Origin: Flavobacteriales bacterium UBA6165
GTDB lineage: Bacteria; Bacteroidota; Bacteroidia; Flavobacteriales_D; Crocinitomicaceae
DNA length: 15,704 nt
Direction: 5' to 3'
NCBI GenBank assembly: GCA_002422285.1
Contig: DIUF01000087.1
Coordinates: 1-15,704, forward strand
The translations under genes were made by a program, and so were the position numbers. A model generated the notes under the pieces. It worked only from the letters and a program-made list of their open reading frames with translations. It made no database searches and was not told the origin of the DNA. Positions 14,234 to 15,704 of this stretch are shown here, piece after piece; the first letter of the stretch is position 1; every line of letters starts with the position of its first letter.

Positions 14234-15124
14234 TCAATACACCAACGGTCTCCATCTCCTACCCAAAACCAATCTGCTGTAGCGTTTATCGAGTTTGTTG
14301 TTCCAGCCGATGCAGTATTTGGTAAATTCGCTGATTTGCAATGTGTCGATATCTCGATAGGCAAAAGCCATAATTTCGTTGGGGAATTTTTTGTTCATGC
14401 GTTTTTCATGTCGGCGCGGTAAACCAAGCAAGCGGTGAGAATAGTACAAATCCCAAGCGCCAAAGAGGTGTAGAAATTCATGGGCAATCACCGAAGGACT
14501 TTTGTGGCTCACGATGGCATATTCAATTTGCCAATCAGAACCTGTGTGCATAGCTACCGAAACCTCATCTTTGTGGTAGTTGTTGATGAAATAAATCAAA
14601 GCCACATTGTCGGTGCCGTGCATGTCGCGTAGTCGGGCAATTAAACGCTCTCGGTCATTCATTTTATTCGCTGTGCGCACCACTTCACTGGTGTCAATAT
14701 CTAAGGATTTGCCCGCTTTTCTTGCTAAAGTGTTTGCCCAATTGTCTGTGTCTCTAATGCCTCTTGAAATTGGAATGGTAAACAAGGTGGAATACAATGT
14801 TTTGCGCACAAATGCATACCTCAACGGAATTTGACCAGATGCATTTTTGTGGTATTCAATCTGAATGTCGAGCGGGATCTGATTCGACTGAGCCTGTACA
14901 ATTACCCAATCCATGGCGCGTTGAATGGAATCGAGCGTACTTTGAATGTCAAAATTGGTCCAAGGTTTGGTTTCTTTACTGTCCACAAAAATGGCATAAA
15001 CAACCACTTTACCATTGAGCGTTTTACAGACATTGTTATTGCGCGATGCAAAGGCGACTTCTCTGGAAGTGAGACAACTTGACAATGAAATTAATATGCT
15101 AAAAAAAAGTAAAAAAAACTTCAT
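14234..15124 (-). CDS. Lipoprotein with HEXXHXXGXXD zinc-protease motif
   Basis: A 296-aa protein with a lipoprotein signal (lipobox LSSC, acylated Cys17). VIAHEFLHLFGAWD (213-226... H215 to D225) reads HEXXHXXGXXD: H215, H219 and D225 would bind zinc and E216 act as the base. Metzincins usually have His as the third ligand; Asp is found in the snapalysin type. NEIMAFA (249-255) supplies a Met (M252) that fits the Met-turn seen after the zinc site. The region before it (about 40-200) has alternating strands and helices, and ends with an edge strand (VALIYFINN, 174-182). I cannot place it in a named family; a membrane-anchored peptidase facing the periplasm or cell surface is the best reading. 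It lies between groEL (separated by a terminator) and a REP-like repeat, so it is probably transcribed alone. No clear promoter is seen. Confidence 0.75.
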   Translation of the reverse strand: MKFFLLFFSILISLSSCLTSREVAFASRNNNVCKTLNGKVVVYAIFVDSKETKPWTNFDIQSTLDSIQRAMDWVIVQAQSNQIPLDIQIEYHKNASGQIPLRYAFVRKTLYSTLFTIPISRGIRDTDNWANTLARKAGKSLDIDTSEVVRTANKMNDRERLIARLRDMHGTDNVALIYFINNYHKDEVSVAMHTGSDWQIEYAIVSHKSPSVIAHEFLHLFGAWDLYYSHRLLGLPRRHEKRMNKKFPNEIMAFAYRDIDTLQISEFTKYCIGWNNKLDKRYSRLVLGRRWRPLVY

Positions 15125-15186
15125 TTTAAAGAATTGGATGCTAAAATAACGAATATTTTTTGAATGTGGTACGTAAAATCAAAACT

Positions 15187-15215
15187 AAAAAAACGCCCCA
15201 CAAGCGTGAGGCGTT
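15187..15215 (-). terminator. Intrinsic terminator of groEL
   Basis: On the minus strand a stem pairs 15210-15215 with 15192-15197, continued after one mismatch by 15206-15208 with 15199-15201. A run of seven T follows (15193-15187 in minus order). It lies about 58 nt after the groEL stop. Confidence 0.85.
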
Positions 15216-15272
15216 CTCTAAAAACAATCTGAAAGATTCCTTTTTCAATATTTGTGTGTTTGCTATCAAAAA

Positions 15273-15704
15273 CTACATCATTCCGGGCATACCGCCAGGC
15301 ATACCGCCGTGAGCGTGAGACGCTTCTGGCTCTGGTTCGTCGGCAATTACACACTCAGTGGTGAGCAACATGCCAGCAATAGACGATGCGTTTTCAATAG
15401 CGATGCGCGTTACTTTGGTTGGGTCGATAACCCCGCTTGCGAATAGGTTTTCGTAAACGCTTGTGCGTGCGTTGTAACCAAAGTCATCTTTGCCTTCGCG
15501 CACACGTTGAACGATAACCGCTCCTTCGCCGCCAGCATTGGCAACAATTTGACGCAATGGTTCTTCGATGGCTCTACGCACAATTGCGATACCAGTGGTT
15601 TCATCATCGTTGGCGCCTTTCATTTTTTCCAAAACTTCGATGGCACGAATCAAAGCAACACCACCGCCGGGCACGATGCCTTCTTCAACAGCAGCACGTG
15701 TAGC
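15273..15704 (-). CDS. groL: Chaperonin GroEL, C-terminal part (5' cut by window edge)
   Basis: The frame runs off the right edge; 143 C-terminal residues of the 60-kDa chaperonin are present. Visible landmarks are ATRAAVEEGIVPGGGVALIRA at the edge, which is the conserved equatorial-domain helix region, GYNARTSVYENLFASGVIDPTKVTR, and ASSIAGMLLTTECVIADEPE. It ends with the flexible tail HAHGGMPGGMPGMM, the Gly-Met-rich end that lines the cavity floor of group I chaperonins. GroEL forms a 14-mer with the GroES lid and folds proteins in the cytoplasm using ATP. groES would be expected upstream, outside the window. A terminator follows the stop. Confidence 0.97.
   Translation of the reverse strand, partial: ATRAAVEEGIVPGGGVALIRAIEVLEKMKGANDDETTGIAIVRRAIEEPLRQIVANAGGEGAVIVQRVREGKDDFGYNARTSVYENLFASGVIDPTKVTRIAIENASSIAGMLLTTECVIADEPEPEASHAHGGMPGGMPGMM

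Noticed and set aside
1..15704. CRISPR arrays, tRNA/rRNA genes, insertion sequences or prophage genes
   Set aside because: No regular spaced repeats, tRNA-like cloverleaf, rRNA segments, transposase or phage proteins were seen in either strand.

Overview
The window reads as chromosomal DNA of a Bacteroidota bacterium, most likely of the Flavobacteriales type. This rests on moderate-to-low GC, TAnnTTTG-like -7 promoter elements, almost no strong Shine-Dalgarno sites, a GWxTD-family secreted protein, an LpxH-like phosphoesterase paired with an MJ1255-type glycosyltransferase, and an M1 peptidase of the GGGMEYP type. No species-level call can be made. There are 12 protein genes, one of them too short for a usual ORF cutoff. 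The first and last genes are cut by the window edges.

Region 1 (1-3392, plus strand). A gene cut at its 5' end encodes a ribulose-phosphate-3-epimerase-like barrel fused to a CBS pair. It is followed after 3 nt by a zeta-toxin-like P-loop kinase and an overlapping 48-codon ORF, which together look like a toxin-antitoxin cassette. After a 46-nt gap come a type I-beta DAHP-synthase-like gene and, 2 nt on, a KdsC-like HAD phosphatase with an N-terminal HTH-like extension. Sugar-phosphate enzyme with CBS, PEP-dependent aldol synthase and KdsC phosphatase together resemble the KdsD-KdsA-KdsC logic of ulosonic acid synthesis with changed parts. This is the best candidate here for an undescribed pathway.

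Region 2 (3393-9259, plus strand). A secreted CARDB-like protein has its own promoter and terminator. A 994-aa secreted M1 metallopeptidase carries a C-terminal part that looks like an outer-membrane beta-barrel, and it too has a terminator. A two-gene unit follows: an LpxH-like metallophosphoesterase and a GT-B glycosyltransferase, 1 nt apart, probably acting in envelope glycolipid metabolism.

Region 3 (9256-15704, minus strand). In transcription order from the right: the C-terminal end of GroEL with a terminator, a lipoprotein with an HEXXHXXGXXD zinc-protease motif, FabG, a GWxTD-domain protein, and a Na+/Pi cotransporter with N-terminal FN3-like modules and a C-terminal PhoU-like domain. 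The cotransporter is preceded by a Pho-box-like direct repeat and a perfect inverted repeat, which suggests control by phosphate. Its stop codon interlocks with that of the convergent glycosyltransferase gene.

Gaps over about 150 bases (4024-4203, 7189-7368, 11653-11802, 14070-14233, 15125-15272) hold the terminators, promoter-like elements and repeats listed. No tRNA, rRNA, CRISPR array or insertion sequence was recognised.
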